From Closterium sp. Naga37s-1 (lineage: Eukaryota > Streptophyta > Zygnematophyceae > Desmidiales > Closteriaceae), in the NCBI GenBank assembly GCA_947471745.1, contig CANJKZ010000008.1, forward strand, positions 2,148,001 to 2,212,000: a stretch of DNA of 64,000 bases, written 5' to 3'. Shown piece by piece: positions 54,129 through 64,000 of this stretch. A model generated the notes under the pieces. That model was not told the DNA's origin, ran no database searches, and saw only the letters and a program-made list of their open reading frames with translations. Position numbers and translations under genes: made by a program. Every line of letters starts with the position of its first letter. Positions within the stretch are counted from its first letter, which is position 1.

Positions 54129-56096
54129 GGTGCTGCCGTTGCTGCTGGTGCGGGTGCGGTTAGAGTGTGCCAAAGAGCCATTGGAGGTGCGATCGACCAC
54201 CACCTCATCCCCTAGCAACGCGCCAACCCCACAGCATGCCCGCACCTCCAACACGCGCAGTCGGGGCAGCCTAACCAGCGACCCAGGGAGATCCCTCAAG
54301 CCGTCCATTCGTGCGATCTTGACCACCTCGAGCGCCTCCAGCCGTCCGAGTCCCTCTGGCAGGACCGTTACTTTAGGGCAACTTAAAATATCGAGGCTGG
54401 TGAGTGAAGAAACGCCTGAGAAGGAGGCAGGTAGGGCAGATAGGCGAGGCATGCCTTGAAGCACCAACTCCTTGAGGCTTTTCAAGCAGCCGAAGCCGTC
54501 TAGCAGCAGGCTGCCTCTAAAGCCTTTGGCTTTTATAATCTTGAGGGTTTGGAGGGACGTCAGGCCAGAAAAGGATGGAGGGAGGTGGGTGAGAGATGAG
54601 CAGCGGTTCAGATGCAGAGAGCGCAGACGGTGCAGGCCGTTCCCCATTTCACAGGGCAGCGCGGTGAGGCCCGTGCACATCTCAATCTCCAGGCGCTCGA
54701 GAGAAGATAGCTGGGATAGGGAGTCCGGAAGTTGCTGCAGCTGCCTACACTCCTCTATTTTCAGCTTCCGGGGGGCTGTCAGCTGTCCGAGGGATTCAGG
54801 CAGGCGTGTGAGTTGGTGAAGGTGTTTCAGGGTCAGCGTTTCCAGACCTCTCAGCTGCCCGAACTCCTCGGGCAGAGACGGCAAGGTCCAGAAATCAGTT
54901 AAGGAAACTTCTTGGAGCGTGGTAACCAGAGCGATGGAATGAGGAAGACTTGTGAGCTGCTTCATATCCAGCGTGAGTGTTTGCAGCTTTGACAACAGCC
55001 CAACATGGTCAGGAAGAACTGAGAGTTGTGGCATTTCAAGGGTGAGACTGGTGAGTGAAGGCAGGCGGAAGAGCGACTCGGGTAGAGACGTGATATCGCT
55101 GCAGCGTTTGATCACGAGAGTCTTGAGACGGCACAGATGCTCTAGCGCCTCGATTAGCCCGCGCAGTCCGGTCACTCCTTCCAGACAGACGGATTCGAGC
55201 CTCCACAGTCGCGGAAAACCGACGGGTGACGGGAGAGGAAAGTCGCAGCCCCTAATCTCCAGGACGGTGAGAGAAGGAAGCTTGGTGAGGGAAGCAGGCA
55301 GCTGCAGCATCGGGCAGTGGTTCACGGATAGAAGGTTCCGACTGGTAAGTTGCTCGAAAGATTCTGGAAGCGACGCCAGGGAGCGGCAACCGTGCAGGTG
55401 GAGCGACGTTAAGAGCACCAGATTGCCGAGATCTTGGGGCAACGCCTCGAGTCTGTGAGCGTGCAGCTCGAGGCTTCTGAGGGAGTGCAACAAGGTCAAT
55501 GTGTCGGGAAGCCGCATGACGGCGCTTGCCTCGAGATGCAGGTTCCTGAGCAAGGTGAGTTGGCCGATTGATGGAGGAATGCCAGCGTTCATCGAACACT
55601 CCAAATAGAGATCTTCTAGTTGAGTACACTTGTTGAATAGGAACTCCAGGTGCTCGCTTACGCCTGTGCGACTGTGTATACTACGTTCCATCGACTCAAC
55701 ACGAAGCTCGGTCAGATGAGGACACAAGTCTGCGAGGCGATAGAGTAAAAAATCTGCGACTGCGGTGAGGCTGTTGCTTGGAAGAACCAGCTTTCTGAGG
55801 TTGGCGAACGACGCCAGAGGTTGGACGAACCGACGCGGATCCATGAAGAGGTTGGAGGGCAAGCGGATCCATGAAGAGGTTGGAGGGCAAGCGGATCCAT
55901 GAAGAGGTTGGAGGGCAAGCGGATCCATGAAGAGATTGGAGGGCAAGCGGATCTCATGTTGCAAGCGGTACGCGAGGCGACGCCATTGCTTGCTAACACC
56001 TGCATGCTCCAGCTGGCCATCAGGCCGAACCAGAAAACGCAGGATCTGAGAAAGCAGCTCTTCCGGTAGCCGTTGGATAGGCGATTCGAGTGGCAT
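53127..56096 (-). CDS. F-box/LRR protein with acidic C-terminal tail
   Basis: A single-exon frame of 989 residues from ATG 56,096 (context CAAGATGC). Residues 7-45 form an F-box (IQRLPEELLSQILRFLV then VSKQWRRLAYR), which in this family binds SKP1 in SCF ubiquitin ligases. Residues 50-87 come from a 28-bp tandem repeat. More than twenty leucine-rich repeats follow (LxxLxxLxLxxCxxLxxLPxSxxxL), of the plant type seen in resistance-like and F-box proteins, interrupted at about residue 660 by a poly-Ser loop from a CTG repeat (54,098-54,127). The last ~125 residues are Glu/Asp/Gly-rich. No NB-ARC, kinase or membrane segment is seen. The LRRs would select the substrate, which is unknown. Confidence 0.85.
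55835..55946. repeat. 28-bp coding tandem repeat, four copies
   Basis: Unit GCGGATCCATGAAGAGGTTG plus GAGGGCAA at 55,835, 55,863, 55,891 and 55,919 (the last has one change), then a partial fifth. 28 is not a multiple of 3, so successive copies are read in different frames inside the F-box/LRR gene. Confidence 0.95.
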
Positions 56097-56711
56097 CTTG
56101 AAACGAGGGACAAACAAGAGACTAATGGCTGTTCGATGCTACAAGAGAACGATGGGTCTACGAGTGGCAGCACGGCAGACCCTAGATTCGAGCTCCTTTC
56201 TGTAAGCTAACACCGCCAACAACCTAGACCATTCAGGCTAGGAGAAGCAAGGCCTTGTGACGCGGCCTCACAATGACGACCCACAAGAAGAGTGTGAGAA
56301 TCAGTTGGCTCACTGCAATTTCTCTGCCTACACTAGACTCACTTGGATTATCAGTGGCACCGTACTTCACCGCTTTTTTTTTTGAACTCAAATACCACTA
56401 TATTATCCTTGACGACCCAGCACAGCCACATTAGATAAGATAATCGTTTGCTGCAGAATGCAGCTCAAGACCAAGTACGGTAGTCCAAATCTACAGAAAT
56501 GCAGTGTCTGTTTATCTAGCTATAACCTCACGAGATCACTCTTTGTGATCACGATTCTGTGCAGAATTGCTATATTGCTGACCCACAATGTTTGCTGACT
56601 TTTGACCGGCTAAGACGGTAATACCCACAAACAAAACACACACCCACGGCATACAAGTGAGTGACACATTCACACAAGCTTATTGAGTTTCCTCGATTAC
56701 ACAACACACCC
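56097..56711. other. intergenic region between F-box and FkbM genes
   Basis: AT-richer, unique sequence. It should contain the promoter and 5' untranslated region of the F-box gene (toward 56,097) and the 3' end of the methyltransferase gene (toward 56,711). A T9 tract lies at about 56,372. No other feature seen. Confidence 0.45.
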
Positions 56712-59387
56712 TCAACTCCTTCCTACTGCTGCTGCACCTCCCACACCTGTCAGCCCTTCTCCTGTTGCGGTCTCATTCGAGAAAATCGGCAAGCCCACTC
56801 CCTCCAATGAGGCACTCCCCTTGCCCTCGCCACGGCGCAGCACAATGAACCCGGACCCCTTGGTCTCCGGCACCTGCTCAAAGCCCCCGTGCTGCGAGAG
56901 GAAGGTGGCGGGGATGCTGGCGCGGTCGTTGGTGGAGGGGGAGGGCGAGGAGGCAGCAGTGGCAGGGAAGAGGCCCGGGTGTGAGTCAAAGATGGCGGTG
57001 CGCGGCCCGGTGAGCAGCCAGTGTGCGTCATGGTGGGGTGAGGCTGAGTCGTGGTGGGGGGAGGGTGCGTGGAAGAGCGGCTCCTCGTTGCCGTGCGTGT
57101 TGATGCGCACGAGGTCAAAGCGGGGGAGGGCGAGGAAGCGCAGCAGGAAGGGGCCTGACAGCCCCGGCACCACGTCCGCCTGCGCCCAGCTGGACTCCGC
57201 GCCCTGGCCAGGATGGGATGAGGAAGCAGTGGCATGTGCCAGATGAAAGAGTGATACTACTAAGTGGGCAGGGACGAAATGGAGCAGGGAAGAGGGAACA
57301 CGGAGAAAGTGGCAGATGGAGGCAAGTACAGCAGGCTTCACATTCGGCACACCTGGGCGTTGATGGACTGGGCGGGTGTGAGGCGACCATCCTGCCCCAC
57401 ATGCAGGCTTGTCTCGTACGGCCACAGCCCGCCCCGCACAGCCACCACGTTGGGCAGCGCTGCCGTGTTGCGCTGCAGCGCTCGGAAGCTGCTGTCGCCC
57501 GCCTCCACCGCCACCACCGTGGCTTGCGGGTTCCTGCCAGGGCAGCAACGCAGGCAGGTGGCATGTGGCACAGGCGGTGGGGTTGAGTCCCTAAGACTAT
57601 CAAGCACGGTGCCCCTGCACGTCCTCTCAAACCGTGCCTTAGGCACCCTAAGACTATCAAGCACTCACAGGGCGGCGAGCAGCACTCACAGGGCGGCGAG
57701 CAGCACTCACAGGGCGGCGAGCAGCACTCACAGGGCGGCAAGCAGCACTCACAGGGCGGCGAGCAGCACTCACAGGTCGGCGAGCAGCACTCACAGGGCG
57801 GCAAGCAGCACTCACAGGGCGGCGAGCAGCACTCACAGGGCGGCAAGCAGCACTCACAGGGCGGCAAGCAGCACTCACAGGGCCCATCCTCTCAACCCAT
57901 GCCCATCCTCTCAAACCATGCCCATCCTCTCAAATCAACCCACGCCCATCCTCCCAAGCCAGCACCCACAGCAGCACTTACAAGGCAGCGAGCAGCAGGG
58001 AGAGCACACCGACGCCAGCGCCAGCGTCGAGGATGGCGAGCAGCGAGGGGTCGGCGCGCAGCACTGGCAGCGCCGCGTCCTTCTCGTAGAACTGGTGCAG
58101 CGCTGCCACGTCTGCCATGGGAAGAGGGGAGGAGAGAGGGGAAAACGACGGAGCGCAAGGGGGTGCGGAGAGGAGCGATGAGTGAAGGGAGATGGCAGAG
58201 GCGCGTCCTTCTTGAAGAACTGGTGCAGGGCTGCCACATGTGCGCAGGGGGGGAGGGGGGTGAGAAAGCGGGGGAAAGCGGGGGAGAGGAAGGGGAAGGA
58301 GGGGGGGAAAGGAGGGAGTGCAGGAAGGTTGGAAGCGAAGGAGTGAGTGAAGGAGGCAAGGTGGCGATCGTAGAGGTTGCGATGGCAGAGGTGGCGGGGC
58401 GTGTGTCGTTGAGCTTGCGTGTGATGGGCAGAGCAGCAAGAGCAAGGTGGGAGAAGGGATAGAAGGGTAAGGACGGCTAGGAGGAACCGTCTCCTATAAG
58501 ACGCGCTCCATTTCCTGCTACTCTCGCATGTACTTCCTCCACACCATCACTTCACTGCATCTTTAACAACTCTCAGGTCCCTCCCTTCCCCACCCCACCT
58601 CCTGCGCCCCCCTTCTGTACTGACAGGGCCCTGCGCACCTTCCTTGAGGTGGCGGAGCCAGAGCGCGTGCAGGCAGGGCATGTGGGGGAGGCAGCCGAGG
58701 TCGCGGCGGAGGGAGCAGGCGAGCACGCAGGAGAGCCGTGCGGGGTCGTTGTCGCGAGACACCTCGCGCTCCAGCAGCCCCCAGTCCATCCACACGCCGC
58801 CCAGATAGTACCGCGCCTCGCCCATGGCGCAGTGGTGCGCGCGCTGCAGCGCCTCCGCGAGCTGCTCCTCGCTGTACGCGCACAGCTGCGCTGCCCCGCG
58901 GTGCCCCGCGCGCACTGCTACTACGCCCGCGTGCGCCTCGCGCGGAGCGACGCTGTTGGAGAGCGCCGCCACCGCGGGATGCACCTGAGCGGCGGAGATG
59001 GGGCGCGGGGGATAGGATGCGTTGGCGAGGAGCGGCGGGCATTGGGAGATCGAGAGCGGAGGGGAGAAGGACAGGGACAGTGGCCAATGCGTGAGGAGGA
59101 TGGGTGCGGAGGGAGCGGGATGGCAGAACGAGCATGAGAAGGCGGATGATTCTACAGGCCGCGCCCCCATGGCGTACCGACGCCACGTGGCGTACCGACG
59201 CGACGTGGTCGTCGAGTTGCGCGAGGAAGGTCTGGTGGAAGCGCTGCTGCTCCGCCAGCAGGCGCTGCAGCCCCTCGCCGTCGCGCCGGTCGCGACCCCA
59301 CAGCGCCACTGCCGCCCCGATGAGCACCGCCGCCAGCACCATCGCGCCCACCGCCCGCCGCGTCAGCGGCGCTCGATCCCGCGCCAT
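56712..59387 (-). CDS. FkbM-family SAM-dependent methyltransferase, membrane-anchored
   Basis: Five exons on the minus strand: 59,196-59,387, 58,639-58,984, 57,982-58,111, 57,353-57,533, 56,712-57,203. All introns are GT-AG and the spliced frame gives 446 residues. Residues 12-30 are a membrane segment (VGAMVLAAVLIGAAVALW), as in type II proteins of the secretory pathway. Residues 206-217 (ILDAGAGVGVLS) are SAM-binding motif I and VVAVEA (229-234) is the acidic motif, followed by NVVAVRGGLWP. The later FkbM signature, usually K-x-D-x-E-G-x-E, reads RINTHGNEE here, so the substrate or activity may differ. A glycan or other secreted substrate is likely but not shown. Exon 1 could also end at 59,178 because the donor is duplicated. 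Confidence 0.82.
57661..57882. repeat. 21-bp minisatellite in intron 3 of the FkbM gene
   Basis: Unit CACTCACAGGGCGGCGAGCA plus G, about 10.6 copies with GGCAAGC variants. On the gene strand each unit reads CTGCTCGCCGCCCTGTGAGT plus G, matching the exon 3/intron 3 border at 57,975-57,995 in 18 of 21 bases. Confidence 0.93.
58191..58243 (-). pseudogene. partial duplicate of FkbM exon 3, in intron 2
   Basis: Encodes VAALHQFFKKDAPLPS against VAALHQFYEKDAALPV in the true exon (58,111 downward). The copy lacks the acceptor AG and the whole SAM motif, so it cannot replace exon 3. Confidence 0.75.
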
Positions 59388-59779
59388 TCGCAGTTCTGAC
59401 TCGCAATGAGCGGGGAATTCCTGCTAGTCCATGAAACCCTAGTGTTGGAAAGAAATCAATTGAGAAGCAGCCGTGGTTGTAATCGAAACGATTAACCGAT
59501 CAACAACGGGTTGCGCGAGAGGCACATGAGCGAGCACAGAAATCTCCGCAAGCGCCCGTCGCAACTACCCTGTGATTCCCTGGCCGTGCTTCTACGATCC
59601 TGATTACCCCTCTGTGGTCAAGAATCTATGACAGCCAGCCATGATGACTGACTGCACGATTACATACTGTATCTACAAAACTATTCTTCAACAAGTACAC
59701 CTCGCTCTCGCCATTTTCCTGTCTTCAAACTGTTTTCACAAAACACTTTCCAGGGTGTTACATGAGTAGCCACTTGTCT
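59388..59779. other. upstream region of the FkbM gene
   Basis: Unique, AT-richer sequence expected to contain the promoter. A minus-strand frame (59,681-60,019, 112 residues) has one hydrophobic stretch (LGAIFVLAGIVVYAVC), but most of it overlaps the LTR-like repeat to the right. Confidence 0.4.
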
Positions 59780-60078
59780 ATTGTAAGGAAACAGCTTTTC
59801 CTTATTTCGCGTCGCACTGCATACCGCGTACACGACTATTCCCGCCAACACGAATATCGCGCCCAACCCACCCGGATCGGCTGGTAACCCGCGTCCCGGC
59901 CCTGCGCTTCGACATTTTCCAACCTCGATATCAGGCCCGAGAGGGCCCCTTTTCGCGAGCGCGTTACTGTTGCCGAAACGCTTCGCTAATAAAAACAATT
60001 CATGCATGCATTCGCTCATTGTATTGTTTTCTTCGATAGTGCAATATTCGTTCGCTTACTTAATTGCACTCGTAGCAT
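59780..60078 (+). repeat. solo LTR-like copy, inverted relative to 7,544-7,900
   Basis: Shares with the 7.5-kb sequence, in the opposite orientation, TTGCACTATCGAAG, CAATACAATGAGCGAA, GCGGGTTACCA, GGCGGGAATRGTC and GTACGCGGTA. No primer site or coding region follows it, so it looks like a solo or truncated LTR. Element E's LTR begins 29 bp away. Confidence 0.5.
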
Positions 60079-60106
60079 CTATCATGAACGGGTCATACAA
60101 AGGCGA

Positions 60107-60238
60107 TGTGAAGTAAGAAAACAGGAAAAATGAAATGACTAAGTGAAAGTTGGGTACAAAAAGCAAACCCTAGAAAACTGTACCCCATATGTGCTACCCC
60201 ACTATAGCCTACAGTAGCTATATCATATAAATCTGACA
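60107..60238 (-). repeat. 3' LTR of element E
   Basis: About 132 bp from TGTCAGATTTATATG to TTACTTCACA. The left end is set by the CA and by alignment to the LTR of element D; the target duplication cannot be checked because the other LTR lies outside. Confidence 0.75.
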
Positions 60239-60445
60239 CACCCCCATAGGCAAAGTGGGGGAGAACAAGGGGTCACAAGACCAGTCAAGCAAAGCAAAAC
60301 AAGCTCAGGGTGGATCACAAAGTCACCACACATTCCGAGCACAAGTTCAAGGCCACAAGGCCAGTTCACATGCAGGATTACATATATATATAAGGCTAAA
60401 CAAGCAAGAGCAGGTGTATATATATATGTAACAGTACAAACAAGG

Positions 60446-63400
60446 TCAAGGGGTGAGCAAGTGAGGCAAGGTAGGCACAAGTCCCAGCTGAGTACAGAAG
60501 CGCTGATGATCACAAGGCGCAAGTGCCTTGGTGAAGATATCAGCAGTGTTGGCCTCAGAGGCCACGTACGCAAGCCGCAGCTGACCACGCTGCTGTAGCT
60601 CACGAGCAAGGAAGTAGCGGAGAGCAATGTGCTTCGTTCTGTGCTCCAGTCTCTGCTCTCGACACAAGGCCAGCATGGCCTTGTTGTCTACGTACAGCAC
60701 TGGAGGAGAACGAGGCGGCTCTCCGAGGTCAGTCAGCAGGTAGGTGAGCCAGCGAAGCTCCTGTGCAGCCATGGCCCCGGCGTAGATCTCAGCCTCACAA
60801 CTGGAGCCGAGAACAGAAGACGAGCGGGTAGCCCGCCACGAAACAGAGCCGGAACCAAGGCTGAAGGTGTAACCCTGTGACGACCGCTGCGTAGCCTGGT
60901 CGTCAGCCCAAGAAGCGTCTGCGTGCCCAGTGAGGACCAGTGGACTCTGCCCTCCAAGCACAAGCCCCATGCCCGACGTACTGCACAAGTAACGCAACAC
61001 CCTCTTCGCTGCAGCCATGTGCTCCGGTCTGTGTCTCCCAGGAGCAACATAGCGTGCGAGAATGCTAAGAGGGTATGCGAGGTCAGGTCGTGTGCAGGTC
61101 ATCAGGTACATGAGGCAGCCAACAAGCTCTGGGTACGGGCCACTCGACTCTACGGACTCATCCGAAGGCAGAGCTGAGAGCGAGTGGCGAGTAGGCAGAG
61201 GAGTGGCCTGAGGCGAGGAGTACGTGAAGCCGAAGCGCTGAAGGACCTGCTGCACCATGTGTGACTGAGTCAGGGTAATGGTGCGGCGTGCTCTGTCCCG
61301 GGTGATCTGCAAGCCAAGGTAGCTGCGCAGTTCACCCAGGTCTGTGCACGTGTGTCTCTTCTGCAGCTCGGACTTCACGTGGGCGAGTCCAGCAGTGTCA
61401 GCTGTGGCGAAGACCAAGTCGTCGACGTACACGAGGATGTAGAACGGCGGCAAAGAAGTGTCGGTGCGCAGAAACAGCGACGGGTCGGCAGTAGAGGGAG
61501 CAAACCCAAGAGCCGCAAGTGTAGTCCTCAGTGTGTCGTGCCACTCACGCGGTGCCTGGCGGAGACCGTAGACTGGCCGCCGGAGGCTCCACTGGGTGCC
61601 AGGAGGAAAAGACCCAGTGAAGCCAGGTGGGCGACGCAGCCAGATCTCCTCGTGCAGGCTGCCCTGCAAGAAAGCAGTGCTGAAGTCAAGAGAGTGCAGC
61701 TCGTAGTCGCGGTGAGCAGCTATGTGCAGCAGTACCCGAAGAGTGGTCATCTTCGGGGTGGGAGAGAAGGTCTGAAAGTAGTCAACTCCCTGCCGCTGAC
61801 TGAAGCCACGAGCCACGTAACGCGCCTTGAAGACAGGCGGAGAACCCGGCGGCCGCTTCACCCTGAAAATCCACATGCCACTGACGATGTTCGCCCCAGG
61901 CGGGGGAACCTCGTCAACGTAGGTGCCTGTGGACTTCCAGGAAGCCATCTCTGCGTCCATAGCTGCCTGCCACTGAGAGGAGTAGGGACCCTCTATCGCC
62001 TCCGCGTAAGAGCGCGGAGTCGGGATGTCAAGTGCATCCGGGTCTCCCTCAGGGGTAAGCAGTACGGACACGAGATGAGGTGAAGCAGCAGCCAAACACT
62101 GGAACTCCTCCTGCCTGTCCTCAAGGACGTCCGTGCCAAGGGCACACTCACCCCCGACGGACGGAGGACAGACAGACTCAGACTCAGCAACAAGACTAGC
62201 AGCGTAGTCTAGACGACAGCGAGCAGCAAAGTCGACGAGCTCAGTAACTAGGGCAGACGCAGCAGTGGACTCAAAGGAAGGGTCAGTGACAACAGTAGCA
62301 AGGAGACGCGTGACAGTAGGACTGGCAGTACGAAGAGAGTCCGACTCCGGGTCAGGAAGAGCAGGAAGAGAGGACTCAGGAGGAGAAGGCAAAGGGGCAC
62401 GCAGAGGAGCAGTGGACGGACGCAGAGACATCCGGTGCGTGCCAGGGACAGGAGGAGGACGCTGACGCGAACCACGACCACTAGTGCGAGCAGCACGGAC
62501 AGGCGACGCAGGGCGAGACGCTGGCTCACGACGCTCAGCAAGACCTCCAGTAGGACCAGTGTAGGGAGAAGGAGCAGGCAGTGGGGAGGCCGGCTGTAAC
62601 TGTAACTGTGACGGGACAGGCTGTGGACACTCTAAGGGAGGAGGACCAGTAGAAGGCGGGAGACCAAGAACCTGCTGAAGGAGCGGAACGAAGTACGGCC
62701 GAGGCCGCGCGGCGACTCCAGACACAGCAGGGACAGCACCAGTACCCCCAGCGGCAGCACCAGCGCCAGCAGCACCTCCAGCTCCAGTACCTCCAGCAGC
62801 ACCAGTAGCACCCCCAGCAGGACCGCCTCCAGGACCGACAGCAGTAGCCTTAGCGCCAACACCCTCAGCAGCTCCAGCTCCAGTCGTACCCGCAGGCCTA
62901 GCAGCTCCAGTACTCCCAGTACGAGCACCTCCGGGACCCGCGGCACCAGCACCCTCAGCAGTCGAAGAACCTCCAGCTCCAGCAGCACGCCTCCAGCGCC
63001 GGGCAAACCACTCGCGCAGCTCCTGTGGAGAGAGTGGCTCCCGCCGAGACGAAGCACCCGGAGAACCTCCAGGCTCAGCACCTCCAGACGCCACACGAGC
63101 AGGCCCAGCTCCCTCAAGCTCCGCACCCCCAGGCTCAGCACCTCCAGGCGTAGCACCCCCAGGCTCAGCACCCCCAGGCTCAGGACCCCCAGTAGTAGCA
63201 CCCTCAGGCTCAGCACCCCCAGGCGTAGCACCCACACGCTCAGCACCCCCAGAGTCAGCACCCCCAGGCTCAGCACCCTCAGCAGCACCAGAGTCACCAG
63301 TAACCTCGACAGGCTCGACTGCGTCTACCTGGGACACACCTGAAGGGGCAGGACCCTGAGGGGGGAGGGGGTCTACCGGGGGGGGACCTGGCACAAGGAA

Positions 63401-64000
63401 GAGCGGTGGCGGGGGGAGGGACGGAGTGCGGTAGGGGAAGAGGCGGTAGTAGGGGACCGACTCGTCAAACGTGACGTCCTAAGAGGACAGAACACGGCGA
63501 GAGGTGGGGTGGTAGAACTGCCACCCTGGCGCGTCAGGGGGGAAGCCAAGGAAGACGCAAGGAGCAGCACGAGGGGACAGCTTGTCCGCAGACAAGTCGC
63601 GGACAAACGCCCGAGATCCCCAGACACGGAACGCAGACGCATCGCCAACCTTCCCCGTCCACAGCAAGGCTGGGGAGGTCTCTGGCATGGAGACCCTGGG
63701 GTGAAGGTTGATCTGATGCGCCGCGTACCGAACAGCAAACGGCCACAGAAAATGGGGGGCAGCCGCATGCATCATGGACGTACGGGCGACGTCCATGACC
63801 ATGCCAATGCGGCGCTCAGCAATCCCATTTTGCTGCGGAGAGTCCGGAAGCGTGAAGGTCTGGCGGATGCCTCGTGCACGACAGTAGGCTCGCAGAAGGC
63901 CAGAGGAGAACTCTCCACCTCTGTCAGAGTGCAGACGCAGAACAGGAAAGTCCGAGCCGAAGCTCTGCCTGAGCTGGAGACGAGCTGCGCGGATCCAGTC
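60446..64000 (-). pseudogene. copia polyprotein of element E (one in-frame stop)
   Basis: The frame enters at 64,000 inside the integrase (LHSDRGGEF, then SPQQNGIAERRIG with the catalytic Glu) and stays open to 60,446 apart from TAG at 63,479-63,481, where relatives have CAG (Gln) before DVTFDES. After the stop come a Gly/Ala/Glu linker with one LSPQELREWFARR motif (about 63,010-63,045), RT (ARGFSQRQGVDYFQTF, LHSLDFSTAFLQGSLHE, VYVDDLVFA near 61,430) and a complete RNase H (GHADASWADD, SSCEAEIYAGAMAAQ, LYVDNKAMLA) ending FTKALAPCDHQ. The nearest-to-intact copia copy in the window. Confidence 0.9.

Larger units (their letters stand above)
60107..64000 (-). mobile_element. Ty1/copia element E, continues past the right edge
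   Basis: A minus-strand element with 3' LTR 60,107-60,238, polypurine tract GCCTATGGGGGTG (60,239-60,251), a 3' untranslated segment with TATATATA runs, and a polyprotein from integrase to RNase H open to the window edge except for one stop. Same family as element D. Confidence 0.9.

Noticed and set aside
59681-60019. A 112-residue minus-strand protein with one hydrophobic segment
   Set aside because: Two thirds of it lies in sequence homologous to the LTR-like region at 7.5-7.9 kb, where the equivalent frame is broken by stops. Not called as a gene.
1-64000. rRNA, tRNA, riboswitch or bacterial-type operon and terminator signals
   Set aside because: Reading both strands I found no tRNA-like T-loop/anticodon arrangement or rRNA block, and the eukaryotic gene structure makes bacterial regulatory calls inappropriate. 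Short non-coding RNA genes could have been missed without a covariance search.

Overview
The window looks like nuclear DNA of a GC-rich, repeat-laden streptophyte or green alga. The genes have spliceosomal introns, the families are plant-like (phytocyanin, F-box/LRR, FkbM methyltransferase), and Ty1/copia elements use initiator-tRNA-Met-like primer sites. The style of the copia polyproteins (Gly/Ala/Glu-rich linkers, SPQQLxEWY motifs) resembles what I remember from Closterium (Zygnematophyceae). That assignment is recall, not a search result.

Layout. 1-7,000: two broken copia relics lying head to head (minus 1-2,745, plus 2,775-6,925). 6,933-7,900: a gag fragment with a primer-binding site and LTR of another retroelement. 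8,250-8,885: a two-exon phytocyanin-like gene missing its 5' end. 8,951-10,384: a small non-autonomous LTR element, followed at once by about 44 copies of a 23-bp minisatellite. 11,400-20,700: low-gene sequence with scattered exon-like segments on the plus strand, several minisatellites with GTGAGT-like units, and one long minus-strand reading frame (16,480-17,517). 21,101-37,563: a 35-bp satellite of about 470 head-to-tail copies without a visible variant, a quarter of the window. 37,564-39,527: flank partly homologous to the left flank. 39,528-52,850: a minus-strand copia element with nearly identical 108-bp LTRs, interrupted inside its RNase H region by a plus-strand copia element (40,382-47,067). 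53,127-56,096: an intronless F-box/LRR gene. 56,712-59,387: a five-exon FkbM-type methyltransferase gene. 59,780-60,078: a second copy of the 7.5-kb LTR-like sequence. 60,107-64,000: a nearly intact minus-strand copia element running off the right edge.

How it fits together. Only four host genes are visible with some confidence (phytocyanin-like, the 345-residue unknown, F-box/LRR, FkbM), and nothing suggests a shared pathway. The dominant activity is retrotransposition (at least six LTR elements or relics, one nested) and tandem-repeat growth. Repeats often sit next to or inside genes: an intron minisatellite copied from an exon/intron junction, a 28-bp coding repeat read in all three frames, and a satellite that may lie inside an intron. 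I found no operon-like system, CRISPR array, rRNA or tRNA gene.
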